A stretch of DNA of 64,000 bases from positions 27,292,001 through 27,356,000 of the forward strand of contig NC_090708.1 in NCBI RefSeq assembly GCF_040954835.1, read 5' to 3'. The notes under the pieces are model-generated. The model saw only the letters and a list, made by a program, of their open reading frames with translations. It was not told the origin of the DNA and ran no database searches. Below, in pieces: positions 20,125-32,125 of this stretch. Both the position numbers and the translations under genes were made by a program. This stretch comes from Lepisosteus oculatus. Lineage: Eukaryota > Chordata > Actinopteri > Semionotiformes > Lepisosteidae. Position 1 is the stretch's first letter. The number at the start of each line of letters is the position of its first letter.

Positions 20125-21955
20125 TTCATACCATAGCTTTTCAAATCATTTTTTACTTTCTACCAAAATTCACTCTTTTGCATAGTACACAATGGCAATA
20201 GGAGCTGACAATGTAAAACAAATGGCTTAGTGCAAAATTAATGATAGAGTCATTAAAATAGCCAAACATCTAGTGTAAAATTCCAATATTTACTTATTAA
20301 TAATAGTATATAAATTTAATATACAGGAAAATAAGTTTATTAACTTGCAAAAAAATTGGCTAACAAGTTATTAACTGCCAATAATTCAAATCTAAAAAAC
20401 ACAGCATATCATCAAGGAACTCATTAGGAGCTCAATTCAATGCCTGTAACTGTGCATTGTTGTCCTGTGTTCCTTTATCAGAGTGTATTACATTAAAATG
20501 TCTTTAACTCTATTATGGACTTGGGTAGACAGTGTTCTTTATACTGCGGTGATCCTGTAGTCTGAAGTATCTGTAAGCTGCTGCCCTGATTTTTTCATTA
20601 CTTAAGCTGTAAATGATGGGGTTGAGCAAAGGGGTGAGGAAATAGTACACTGCACCAATGAAGATGCGTCCTTCTGGGGGGATACTTTCCACTCTCAGTC
20701 CAATATACACCACAGCACTGGACACGTAGTACAGGAAGACCACTGTCATGTGTGAAGAGCACATTGAGAAGGCCTTCTTACGGCTCTCCACAGTTTTCAT
20801 TTTTATCACTGACCACACAATTCTGCAGTATGTCCATAGGACAAAGAGAAAGGGGACATAGATTACAATCATGGCGACTATCAAGGTATAAGTAACTTGA
20901 CCTGTAACATCACCACAGGCCAATGACATCACAGTGGGGTAGTCACAGACAATGTGCAAGACATAATTTGATCCACAGAATGGCAATGTGCTTGCCAGTA
21001 CTACTGTCAAAAGAGGTGCAAGGAAGCCCAGCACCCAGACTATGGCTGCCATTGTAATACAGAAATTGGTGCTCATGATGGTGTTGTAATGCAGTGGTTT
21101 CACTACAGCAACATATCTGTCATAAGCCATGGCTGCAATAAGGAACTCTTCAACAGCATTCCATGAGATAAAAAAATACATCTGTGCAAAGCAGCCTGAG
21201 AAGGAAATACTGCTGCCATGTCCCAGCAGAACTTCTAATAACTTGGGTATAATGGTCGTGGTCAGACAAATGTCTAAGAGGGCCAAGTTCCACAGCAGGA
21301 TGTACATGGGAGAGTGGAGCCGGTGGTCAATGCTGACCAACAGCACGATAAGGAAATTGTCCAGGAAGGTGGCCAGGAAGAGGATGAGGAAGACAATGAA
21401 GAGTGCATTGTAGTGCTCCTGCAGGCCTGGCACTCCCACGATGATGAACTCAGAGTGCAGGGTGACATTAGAGTTGTTCATGACTCAAAATACCAGAGAC
21501 TCTGACAGAAGACAGGGGTGCCTGGAAGTTAATGTATATTTGTGTTACTATCAGTTTGATTTCATAGAAGGATATGAAATATTAAAATATTTACAGTAAA
21601 TAATAAACAATTTAAGGAAAACTTATTGTTTTTGTATTGCTATGCTGAACATTTTATTTTTTTAATCATCATTGTGTATAATATAGTAGTATTATACTGT
21701 ATAATAAATCTAACCATCCGTTTTCTTACAGTGTCACAGGGAAGTCAGAGCCTATCCCTGCAAGCTAACGGCAGAAGGTAGGGTACACATCCACCCACCA
21801 CAGGGCACAGCATAGAAAAAAAAACACATGCATATACTCACACTAGGGCCAATTTTCTCAAAAGCAACTAATCCACCAGTATTTCTTTGGTCTATGAGAC
21901 CAATATCTTGTTAACATAGGAAAAACATACAAACTCCAAGCAGATAGCTACCATG
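20125..21955 (-). repeat. Olfactory receptor duplication block, copy 1
   Basis: This aligns throughout with 56242-58110 in the same orientation, coding and flanking DNA alike. Homology stops at about 21955, inside a SINE. The block arose by local duplication and not retroposition, since flanks are included. Confidence 0.88.
20513..21481 (-). CDS. Olfactory receptor, intact, 322 aa
   Basis: This is a seven-transmembrane odorant receptor of the class A GPCR family, expected in the cilia membrane of olfactory neurons and coupled to Golf. It is a single coding exon. Evidence includes N-terminal sequons NNS (2-4) and NVT (5-7), the TM3 end MAYDRYVAVV (118-127), TM3 Cys97 with extracellular-loop Cys169, 179 and 189, KAFSMCSSH before TM6 (237-244) and PLLNPIIYSL in TM7 (284-293). 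TM1 has DN (41-42) where most ORs have GN. Length is normal and no disruption is seen. The ATG at 21481 gives the expected short N-terminus, with a stop at 20513-20515. It has 93% identity (22 differences) to the receptor at 56668. I cannot assign a fish OR subgroup from sequence alone. Confidence 0.96.
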   Translation of the reverse strand: MNNSNVTLHSEFIIVGVPGLQEHYNALFIVFLILFLATFLDNFLIVLLVSIDHRLHSPMYILLWNLALLDICLTTTIIPKLLEVLLGHGSSISFSGCFAQMYFFISWNAVEEFLIAAMAYDRYVAVVKPLHYNTIMSTNFCITMAAIVWVLGFLAPLLTVVLASTLPFCGSNYVLHIVCDYPTVMSLACGDVTGQVTYTLIVAMIVIYVPFLFVLWTYCRIVWSVIKMKTVESRKKAFSMCSSHMTVVFLYYVSSAVVYIGLRVESIPPEGRIFIGAVYYFLTPLLNPIIYSLSNEKIRAAAYRYFRLQDHRSIKNTVYPSP

Positions 21956-22012
21956 GTCTAAAATTGAATTGTGCTGTGAGGCAGCAATGCTAATTACTGT
22001 GCCACTGTGTTA
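21714..22012 (-). mobile_element. tRNA-derived fish SINE, near full length, minus strand
   Basis: Read on the minus strand it begins CACAGTGGCACAGTAATTAG with a tRNA-like head, passes through AACATACAAACTCC (plus-strand reading) and ends with the tail region complementary to CCATCCGTTTTCTTAC. It is related to the SINE at 63098-63424. It sits upstream of receptor 1. The receptor 2 copy is broken off at about 58110. Confidence 0.75.
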
Positions 22013-23820
22013 CATATTTATATTTAATTAATATCAGTATAATACAGTAAATATACATGGTTTGTACTAATAGGGTGCAATACTTTGTAATATAAATATA
22101 CAGATGCCACCTTTCAAAATGAGCGAGGTCACAATGCGTCCACAAGCGTAGTATCTCAACAAACCGTATCATACCGCAGTTATGATAAAAGTATCCTGGA
22201 TCACTTTGTAAAACCACCAAGTGGAGATAATAAAGCTTAACCTCTCTCATACAATATTTGAGCTGTTGTCAGAAAACACCTGGTTTAAAATCCCGGTCAC
22301 TTTTGAAAGACAATCTTTTTCCAATTAAGAATTTAAGTTTTATATTCTTTAAACTTTTAATAATTTTAAACTGTGTATTACAGCATGTTTATCATTAAAC
22401 ATTAAAAAGTTGGTATATTTTATAAAACCAAGATTGCTCAGTTGAACAAAAGTACACAACCTACCACCTTAAACATAACTATTTTAATTATGCAGAAATA
22501 TTTTATGCATCAAAGTCTTTATGGAAGATATTACTAATAATATTAATAATGAATGACCTTGGACAGGCTGTAAGCTCAAAGTATTACCCTGGTCCAATTT
22601 CTTTGTAACCATCTTTGTAAACGAAAATACTTTTTTTTCATTGACAAAAAGTAACACCACAGCATTTCGTTGATCCGATCACGTATTCGTTTCCAATCAT
22701 ACAAAATAAGTTTTAAGAATCTCCGATTCACCATGACTTTCACATGCTCATAAACAAAATTAATTTAGGAACATAAACATATTATTTAAACTGTATACAG
22801 ATGCAGCCATTCAAAACAAGCGGGCGATACTGCATTATTTTGCAGTGCGCTTGACGCAGTCTACCGCAAGTTACCGTAAATTCTCCTATAGTACCGCATG
22901 TAAAATAATAGTATCCGGAATTTCCGCAAGGTGGAGCTAATCAAGCTCAACCTCTCATGTTTGAGCTGTCGCCATCAAAGTCTTTAACGAAGATATTACT
23001 AATAGTATTAATAATGAATGACCTTGGACAAGCTGTAAACTCAAAGTATTGCCCTGGTCCACATCCTTTTTTTATTGACCGTCTTTGTAAAAGTAATACC
23101 ACAGCATTTCGCAATCACGCATTTGTTTCCAATCATGCAAAGTACAGTAATTTTTGAGAATCGATTCACCATGCCTTTCACATGCTCATAAAAGAGATTG
23201 ATTTCGGAACATAAACATATTACTGTATGCAAACTGTACTGTATACAGTATGTATATGTATATTTAATGTCTTAACTGTGCCCGTTTAAGTATTGAATAT
23301 TTATATGGAATTTTACCACTGAAGGGAAATCTTAGTACCTGTGCATAAAAAGAATAGGAACATACTGTAACGCATGTGAAGGCCGTAAACGATATTAATT
23401 TTGGAGCATAAACATACAGTATATGGCTGGTCTCGGTACTTTAAAGAAAAAATACACACCAGTATTCCATTTCTCCCTAAACATTTTAAGCATCGAAGTC
23501 TTTAACAAACGTGTCAACCGGAGTCAACAAGCATACTTTTAGAAGTTGATTAGAAGGGAATCGCGTATCTAAAGAAATTAATAATGATATAATTATATTC
23601 ATGTACCACAACACAAGAATAATACACGCTGTACATAGTCTGTTGATAATGTTTCTGTAGTGCTTTTTCAGCACTCTGCATGTGACCTTGCCGGTGGCGC
23701 TGTGGGTTAGGTTCCTGACTCCCACGTCACATGCTGTGTGTTTGAATCTGGCTGGAGCCATGACTTCTTTTTTAACAAACATTTCTTTGAAAAAATAAAA
23801 CATTTCCCTGGCTCAGAGAT
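22013..23820 (+). repeat. Composite repeat, including two TACAGATGCAGCC-type terminal blocks
   Basis: A diverged terminal block lies at 22100-22260, then the AT-rich block (22430-22680), a second terminal block starting at 22796, the AT-rich block again (22975-23225), the block shared with 2430-2960 and a tRNA-like unit (23689-23763). 22790-23450 closely matches 59641-60320. No gene is seen. Confidence 0.75.
23689..23763 (+). repeat. tRNA-like SINE head
   Basis: A-box-like GTGGGTTAGGTTCC and B-box-like GTGTTTGAATCTGG, followed by TTTAACAAACATTTCTTTGA. Confidence 0.62.
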
Positions 23821-24805
23821 TAAATAAAACTTCACTCGCACCAAACAAATTTATATTTCTAAATATCACAACATGATCGAATTTAAGTCATTTTATTAAC
23901 AATGAATAGTCACCTATGCGTTACAATATAAACATTTATATTGATTTAAATAACGTTTTGATTTAAATCGCAAACGCTTGTTTAAATATATGATATCTTT
24001 GTCTTCTAAGTATCTTCATAAACTTTCAGCATAGCTTTCTCCCCGTTTAGATTTATTTTTCTTGGGATTTTGGGATCAAACGTGGAAAGATTAGATTGTA
24101 ATTGTTTTTATTTTTTAAATACATTTAAGAAAAGTGTAATCTATACTAAAAAGCTGTACACCACCTTCTATAAAGATACATATTGTAATACTTTCAAGTT
24201 CGGATAGGATGGACACAAGAACTCAGACTTGCGGAGTTAAAGCAAGTTAAAGCCTTTATTTTTCTTCTCCGTCACCACCTGCCAGCCCGGCTCCCCCGCA
24301 GGGAACTATTTACAAGGAAAACGGATACCTGGCACAGTTGTTAGTATGCCTTTTGTTTTGTTTCCTTTTCATAAATACAACAGTAGTACCTGATGTCTCA
24401 GTGGCTTTCAAAATTAAATTATGCATGCAAACCTGTGAACTGGCCTGTGATAATGGCCATGTAATACCCCGCATTGTGGAATTATAGTTTATTTAAAGGA
24501 TAGAGAAAGCACAGAAAACAGGCAGTTAGATTGATCAGATTTATATGAAAAGCCATTTAGCAAAGAGGGAATGAGAATAATGACAAACTAGTATACTTTA
24601 GATCTTTTTTTCTGAACCAGGGAAAATCTGATCATGTTTCTCTATAACAATAATAAAAAACTTTATTTTATATATCACCTTTAAAAGTGGCATCTCAAAG
24701 TAATACAGTAGATGTAAAAAAAGGACCACAGATTACAAAGTAAATACTCAACACTGATTGTACCCATCTGTCATGCTAATAAAGCACCTTAAATTGAATT
24801 GAATT
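23821..24805 (+). repeat. 985-bp near-identical duplicate of 3026-4010
   Basis: Colinear and ungapped with 3026-4010, with one mismatch seen. Sequence left of 23821 is far more diverged from its partner. Confidence 0.92.
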
Positions 24806-25337
24806 GATCGAATTTAAGTCATTTAATAACAGTGAATAGTCACCTAGGGGTTACAATATAAACATTTATATTGATTTAAATCGCGTTTAAATCGCCTTTA
24901 TTTAAAATCCATAAATAAAGCTGACACTGTTCAGACTTTTAATTATTTAAAACTGTATTACAGCAGCACAATGCAACGTAAATCGCTATCTTTGTCTTTT
25001 GCGTAATAATGTTCACCTCTCTGTCCAGCAAATTAACAATAGTAATAATGATGAACTTTATTGTATATGGCGCCTTTAAAGGTGGCTCTTTAAAGCACTT
25101 TACAGGATAAAAACAATGACAACAATAGTGTTAGGCTAGGCAAATGATTTTCTTTTTTTTAAAGAAATACAAAATGAGATATAATGATGTGTTCCGGCTT
25201 AGACATTAACGAGCATAACATGTGGGCGGCATAGCGGTCAACTCTGGCTTTCCCATCTATACCGATGCACTGCAAGTACAACCCCCCTCTCTGCGGGAGT
25301 GCTGGCTGTGACGAATTAAACTGTTTTCACAGGTATT
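24806..25337. repeat. Gene-free mosaic with a LINE/SINE tail
   Basis: 24807-24910 repeats the AAGTCATTTAATAACA segment. 25040-25115 is an inverted GGCGCCTTTAAAGGTGGCTC tail. 25290-25337 leads into the next duplicate. No gene is seen. Confidence 0.55.
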
Positions 25338-25756
25338 TTCAAAGTAGAAGGGGGCGAGATTTCCAGCGAAAGACACCTCCCCCCCTCCAAAACCACCCAG
25401 TAAGTACAGTAGTTAATAGTTAAGAAAGCTAGGCTCCTCAATGAAATCGCTTTAACATGCTAATGGGTTGGTGTAACAGTCTGGGAGTGGCAAGCTTCTA
25501 ATGTCAACCCGACTATGGCGAAAGGAACCCTTCTTTCATTGGAAGACAATGAACATATTCTAGCCCTAAATGAATTAATAGCAAACATGGTTTACGTAAA
25601 AGACATTTTTCCAAGAAAGTTTAGCCTTTGTCACTAATGAAACCACTAAATAAAGACATAAATATAGAAATCTTAAGATTTTTAAAATACATGACTTTGC
25701 TAAAATTTATTTAAAAATAAAAACTATTACAAATGCCAGCGGAGAGAACAGGGGAG
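25338..25756 (+). repeat. Near-identical duplicate of 13381-13799
   Basis: Constant offset of 11957 and no indel. The only differences I notice are near the right end (CGATTACAAACGCC versus CTATTACAAATGCC). Confidence 0.9.
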
Positions 25757-26339
25757 GGATGATGGTCTTGCATAAGGGGCGGGGCTATGGAAATGAGGTC
25801 TATTTGGGAATGTGGAGTTACATGTTCTGGCTGTTTGTGAATTATCGTTGTTGAGTATGGAGAGTTGAGGCAAAATGCAATTTAGCGCTTTCTGGGAAGA
25901 GGAGACCCCCAAATTAATAATATAACATGCTATTGTTTGTGCATGAACATATACTGAACAAACATTTACTGTATACTGTTGTTTCTTTAGATACGCGATT
26001 CCATGTTATTTTTTAATCCCTGGCGGGACTGGGAGTCCATAAGAATCGAGTAATAGGTTTCATTGCACTTCGACAGATCGTCTTTAAATCAATTGTTGAT
26101 TTAAAGGTTGGCAGTAAATGTTTATATTTATGTAGTATAACGCATACTGTACAGCCTCTATTTCTCAATAAAAATCTAAAAGATCGTTTGCGCAGCCTAA
26201 GAGGGGAGCGAATGCACTACAATAGATTAGCATACTGTAGAGGAACACAGTATAGGCATCGTTGATATGAGGACTTTAATATTTAATATGTGCTTTTCTA
26301 TGTTTATTGTCAATTGATTGTCCATAATATTGCTATTCT
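25757..26339. other. Gene-free; repeat pieces
   Basis: 26210-26339 matches 4040-4170, the sequence that carries the retroelement protease fragment elsewhere. The rest is AT-rich with no recognised gene. Confidence 0.55.
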
Positions 26340-26470
26340 AAGCAAGGAGCGCTTCACCCTGCCTGCTGTGGGAAGAGTTGTCTTATTCCTTCCCTGCCTC
26401 ACCGAGGGCAGACCCTGCCAGGCCCTCGTCGACACCGGTTTCAACCATCACCCTGCTGCGGCCTGGTGTT
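26340..26470 (+). pseudogene. LTR-retrotransposon protease fragment, short copy
   Basis: This is a truncated relative of the fragments at 4.2 and 4.6 kb in the same carrier repeat. It encodes LFLPCLTEGRPCQALVDTG and then goes out of frame within the active-site region. Homology ends abruptly after CCTGGTGTT. Confidence 0.72.
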
Positions 26471-26479
26471 TACACTATT

Positions 26480-27500
26480 TTATTATAACATTTATATTGA
26501 TTTAAATCGCGTTTTGATTTAAATCGCAAATGCGTGTTTAATTATATGTTTTTTTAATTGTAATCAGACAAATGCAACATGAATTGATTCAGTATCTTTG
26601 TCTTCTTAATAAACTTTTAGCATAGCTATCTCCCTGTTTAGATTTATTTTTCTTGGGATTTTGGGATCAAACGTGGAAGGATTAGATTGTAATCATTTTT
26701 ATTTTTTAAATACGTTTTAGAAAAGTGTAATCTATACTAAAAAGCTGTACACCACTTGCTATACAGATACATATTGTAATACTTTCGGGTTTGGATAGGA
26801 CGGACACAAGAACTCAGACTTGCGGAGTTAAAGCAAGTTAAAGCCTTTATTTTTCTTCTCCGTCACCACCTGCTAGCCCTGCTCTCCTACGCCCCCGCCC
26901 ACCAACAGCGCGAGCCAACACACCGCCCGCGCGCCCCAGAGAGAGAGAAGAGAGAGAGAGAGTAAGACCCAGGGGTGCAGAAGCTGGAACTATTTACAAG
27001 GAAAACAGATACCTCCCCAGACTGTACGCCCGCTTCACTGTGGGACAGCAGCACAGCAGCACTGGTTGGCGGCCTTCCTAAACCCCGCCCTGACCACTTT
27101 CACTCCTGTCCTGCTCTTCCACGCGCACCCCAACTAAAATTAGTCAAGCAATATGAAGCATCTCCTTTTACTTTGAAGTTGCTTAATTATCATTGAGCAC
27201 AGCTTTCTCACCACTTAGATTACTTTTTGATACCATCCTTACACAAAGCAGAAACTTCTTGTTTTTTCCGATGACATACAAGTGGAAAGATTACAGATTT
27301 TAATCTGTCTTTAATTTTTTTTAAAGACTGCTTATTGTGTGTAAGCGGGAACACATCATCATATCTTACATATGAAAAATACCTAATATAGATCCCAAAC
27401 AAACGCAAACGTGTTTTTAATAAAATGCTTTTATTCACTCATAATCTGACAATTTCTGGAAGACTAAGGAAGGACTAAGGGAATTGTCATTTGTTGATAT
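26480..27500 (+). repeat. Diverged copy of 3120-3470 joined to a GC-rich insert
   Basis: 26480-26870 follows 3120-3480, including the MITE-like terminus at 26774. Instead of the junction seen at 3510 it continues into a GC-rich segment (26880-27130) with a GA-rich run at 26939-26966. 27190-27480 is AT-rich and repeats elsewhere (30520-30680, 52850, 62470). No gene is seen. Confidence 0.65.
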
Positions 27501-28460
27501 CTTTATAGCAGGTGGTGTACAGCTTTTTAGTATAGATTACACTTTTCTAAAATGTATTTAAAAATTAAAAACGATTACAATCTAATCTTTCCATGTTTGA
27601 TCCCAAGATCCCAAGAAAAATAAATCTAAATGGGGAGAAAGGTATGCTGAAAGTTTATTAAGATACTTAGAAGACAAAGATATCAATTTATGTTGCATTT
27701 GTCTGATTGTGAATAAAAAAACACATATATTTAAACCCGCGTTTGCGATTTAAATCAAAACGCGATTTAAATCAATATAAATGTTTATATTGTAATGCAT
27801 AGGTGACTATTCATTGTTATTAAAATGACTTAAATTCGATCATGTTGTGATATTTAGAAATATAAATTTATTTGGTGCGAGTGAGGTTTTATTTAATCTC
27901 TGACCCAGGGAAAAGTTTTATTTTTTCAAAGAATTGTTTGTTAAAAAAAAGTCACGGCTCCAGCGAGATTTGGACACTCACCATGCAACATGGGAATCAG
28001 GAACCTAACCCACAGCACCACTGGCAAGGTCACATGCAGAGTGCTGAAAAAGCACTACAGAAACATTATCAACAGACAATGTGCAGCATGTACTATTCTT
28101 GTGTTGTGGTACATGAACATAATTATATCGTTATCAATTTATTTAGATACACGATTCCATATTATATTCCCTTTTAATCAAATTCTAAAAGTATGCTTGT
28201 TGACTCCGGTATCACATTAGTTAAAGACTTTGATGCTTAAAATGTTTAGGGAGAAATGGAATACTGGTCTGTATTTTTTCTTTAAAGTACCGAGACCAGC
28301 CATATACTGTATGTTTATGTTCCAAAATTAATATCCTTTATGGCCTTCACACGCGTTACAGTATGCTCCTATTCTTTTTATGCACAGGTACTAAGATTTC
28401 CCTTCAGTGGTAAAATTCCATATAAATATTCAATACTAAAATGGGCACAGTAAAGACATG
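27500..28460 (-). repeat. Inverted copy of about 2440-3370
   Basis: Read on the minus strand it follows 2440-3370 in order, including the tRNA-like unit (27950-28040) and the shared block. It runs directly into the terminal block at 28470-28585. Confidence 0.8.
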
Positions 28461-28469
28461 TACTGTAAA

Positions 28470-28585
28470 TCTTTCTACGACTGACCAACGGACCACGAGT
28501 GCCCCTGTTGGTCAACCAATCACGTACCGCAGTATTTTGCATCATCGCGCGTCATAATGCGTGAGGCCGTAGCCAATTATCTCTT
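28470..28585 (-). repeat. Truncated right-end terminal block
   Basis: It matches 55385-55500 (CACGAGTGCCCCTGT..GGTCAACCAAT) but breaks off before the TGCATCTGTA end. Confidence 0.65.
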
Positions 28586-29500
28586 TCTTCCTAAACATTT
28601 TAAGCATCAAAGTCTTTCATGTAGTTATTTTGGAAACGTTTTTACGTGTTCCTTCTGACTACATTAAGTTTATAAACTTTGTAAAAGGTTATAATGTTTT
28701 AACCTTCTCTGCGAATAGGCTTGTTATTGCAGTAAACAAAAGCACACTTTGATGAATTTGATAAATAGGGAATATAATATGGATTCCCATATCTAAAGAA
28801 ATTAATAACAATATAATTATTTTCATGTACTGTAGCTCAAATTATCACAGTGGTACACTTTCATTGGATATGTCTACTTTAGTTTCACTTCTTTCCACGT
28901 GATGGCTTGAGCATGTGCCTTATATTCCTGAGGTCAAAGGTACGAGCCTAGCTGTTGCCATGAGTTTTCTTTTAACAAATAAGCAGTTCCTTAAAAAACT
29001 AAAGTAGCAAAGATTATGGACAATATATTGACATTTTTTATATTTTTAAATATCACAACATTTTCTAAGCCAAGTCATTTATTAAATATTATTGACACTA
29101 TATTTTGTTTGTATTTCTAAATATCACAAAACACATTTTAAAGACCTCGACATTTTCACAGCCTCTACATAAAACTATCAGTGAGATAATAATTACGCAC
29201 TAACTGGAACCCGGTGGGACCGCTGTGTACACATGTTCACAATGCGAGAAATACTCCTCAATACGGCTTTGTGCGAAGAACCCGTATATCACTATAGGAA
29301 GCAGAACAGCACAGCTTCCAATTACCCAGACTGTAAGCACGGGAATAAAGTTTTGTTTGATTTCTAAAACCCTTTCTTTATGTCCTGTTTTCATTCAGGT
29401 AAGGGTCAACTATATACAAAATACTGCTGACAGCAGGAAAATTCAAATATTCTTTACTCAGCAGCTTATTAGCAGCTCTACAATGCTGCAAGTAAGTCTT
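28586..29500. repeat. Gene-free mosaic with a tRNA-like unit at 28897-28964
   Basis: 28730-28840 is the pre-tRNA block, 28897-28964 a tRNA-like head with family tail, and 29190-29480 an expanded relative of 8940-9130. No gene is seen. Confidence 0.6.
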
Positions 29501-30050
29501 TTACACATTAAGCAGGTCCTCTGACCTTTCCAAGTCTTTCTTTGGGTTGTGAAACTTTTGGACATATTGAAACTGTTACTTAGCTTTCTTTGTGAGGGGG
29601 GTTATCCTGAGAAAAGATGTACTTTTCTTTATTGTTTTCTTGGTTTTCAAACATAGCTATTACGCTTTGCTGTGCAGTATGGGGTGGCTGTTTACTTATA
29701 AATAGTGCCTGGAATCTAAAACCATTAAAAGGGTTACAAACAAAAGGAGGCCATTCACTCAATCTAGCTAATGTAATAATTAATAATATATTAATCTGAG
29801 GACCTTATCCTGCTTTTTTTTTAAAGAAGCCCAAGTTAAATGATCAAAAACAAAGTTGGACAGATGTCGAAGTTGACCCACAACTGGCTAAAGAACTGCC
29901 CCTTGCTGTCTGTATTAAACCTCGTTCACTCAGTTGTTTAAACTAAGTGTACAGTGCTATGAAGAAGAATGCATGAAGATACTCTCACATTTTTATGAAA
30001 GCTATAGTCTTTAAAATTAGGTTGGGCAAACACTTTTTTTAATTCTTAAA
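29501..30050 (+). other. Apparently single-copy stretch with an exon-like ORF at 29827-29946
   Basis: I find no second copy of this stretch in the window. A long T tract ending AAAG precedes 39 open codons and a TAA. They include SWTDVEVDPQLAKELPL. I do not recognise the protein. It could be a terminal exon relic or chance. Confidence 0.3.
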
Positions 30051-32125
30051 AAATAAATAAAAAATGAGATATAATGATGTGTTCCTGCTTAGACATTGCA
30101 CGACTTTAAAAGCTATAAAAATAAGTTTAGATAATAACCACTTTTTATGCTTGAAAAATGAGTGATTTTTCTTCCTTCTGATCATCTTAGAATCTCTGTA
30201 TGCTGTAAGATTTTTACTTCTTAATTAAACGTTTAAAATACATGAATTTCATAAAAACAGCACACGTTTCGAATAGAAAAAATCCTATTCAGTTGTCTTC
30301 CTGGTATGTAAAGTAGAACAGATCAGCAGGTCTTTTTTCCCCAATCAGAGGCTCCGAAAACAGCGTGCTGCCCACTGCGCTGCATCAGAGGGGGAGGACG
30401 CACCGAGAGAGGGAGGAAGCGCGGAGCTCAGTATCACAAAATGGCTGTAAAGCACCTATTGCGTATGCTTTCATAACTAAGTATTTATAATTAAACATCA
30501 TAAATCATTTTCTTTGACTTTTAAGTCCCTTGATTATCATTAAGCACAGGTTTCTCACCACTTCGACTACTTTTGGATACCATTGTTAGACAAAGCAGGA
30601 ACTTATTGTACTTTCTAATGACATTACAGGTGGAAAGATTACAGATTTTAATCATCTTTAATTTTGTTATACATTTTAGAAAAGTTTCATCTATACATAC
30701 ACCACAAAACTATTCTCGATTGTATTTCTGAATGCTGTGTTACACTCAGTTCATTGTTTTAAATACATCTAATTAAGAAAGCCAGGTGTTAGCATAATTT
30801 ATTAGTAATCAATACTATTAAATTTAGCACTGTACTCGTTTGAAAATGAAGAAGGTGAGAAAAAACCTGTGAAACTGGTTTGTTTACAAACAATGTAGAC
30901 ACAGAGACTCAGACTTTGTGTAGTGAAATTTGGCACAGCCAGCACTCCAGGCGAGAGAGAGAGAGAGCGCGTGCAAGCACGCGCCCCAGCCGGGCGCTCC
31001 TCGGCCGCAGCGCCAGGCACATGAGAAACATTAATGTAGGGCTTTCTGCCTCACGCGGGTTTGCGCCCTATAACCTGCGGTACTGCTGTGTACATACAGT
31101 ACGAATATGTTGTGATATTTAGAAATCTAAAAAGTGTCAATATAATGCCAATAATATTTGCTATTTTAGTTTTTCAAAGGAATGTTTATTTGTTAAAAGA
31201 AATCTCAGCAATTGCTGGATTTGAACACCCGACCTCACACTTATAAGTCAGTTACAGACGCCACAGACGCTGTGACTAAGCATAGTGGTGAAACAGCCAT
31301 ACACAAATCAATAGAAAGTCTTATACTACTGTCTGTACTACAGTACCTGAATATAATTATACTGTTATTAATTTCTTTAGATACGCGATTCTATATTATA
31401 TTCCCTATTAACCAAATTCTAAAAGTATGCTTTTGTTTACTGCGATTACGTAAACCAAAACGTTTTTCTATTTAACCTCTCTCTCATACAAATAAAAGAA
31501 AACACACAAACAAAGTAAATAAAATTAATATAGTCAAAAGGAGCATGTAAAAATGTTTCAAAAATAAGACTTTGATGCTAAATATGTTTAGGAAGAAATT
31601 GAAATACAGGTTTGTATTTTTTCTTTAAACTACCAATACCAGCCATATATAGTATACATATGTTTATGTTCCTAAATTAATATAGTTTATGACCATCAGA
31701 TGTGTTATGCTCCTCTTCTTTTTTTGCTCAGCTACTAAAATTCCCCTTTAGTTGTAAAATGCCAAATACATATTCAATACTAAGCAGATTAAAACACGGA
31801 CAATAAAGAGATTAGATGATTAAATCTATTCAGTAAAGACCAATGCACCATATATGCCCCTGTCGGTCATTTTGGCCAGTTAATCAGGTACCATGGTACA
31901 AAGCAGTGACCTGTGGGTAATTGCGTGTGGTATGGGTTTGTACCGTTCATTTTGAATGGCTGCATCTGTACACTTATGTAGGTGGTAGTGGTAGCTGAAA
32001 ACAACATTATATACACATTAAGGTATGTACAGTATTTCACATCCTCATAAACATTTTCTACATCTAATTCTTTAACTCTGGTCTTGTTTAAACTTATTTT
32101 TTCATGAACACTTGGTTCAAATTAA
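30051..32125. repeat. Gene-free mosaic with tRNA-like unit (minus) and a right-end terminal block
   Basis: 30060-30190 matches 10020-10150. 30350-30430 is a GC-rich segment matching 62270-62360. 31197-31290 is a minus-strand tRNA-like unit (GGTGTTCAAATCC on that strand). 31560-31830 is the inverted shared block and 31835-31970 the terminal block ending TGGCTGCATCTGTA. No gene is seen. Confidence 0.65.

Noticed and set aside
21129..21505. Plus-strand frames over the receptor (also 57284-57660)
   Set aside because: They are antisense shadows of the olfactory receptor genes, conserved only because the receptors are.
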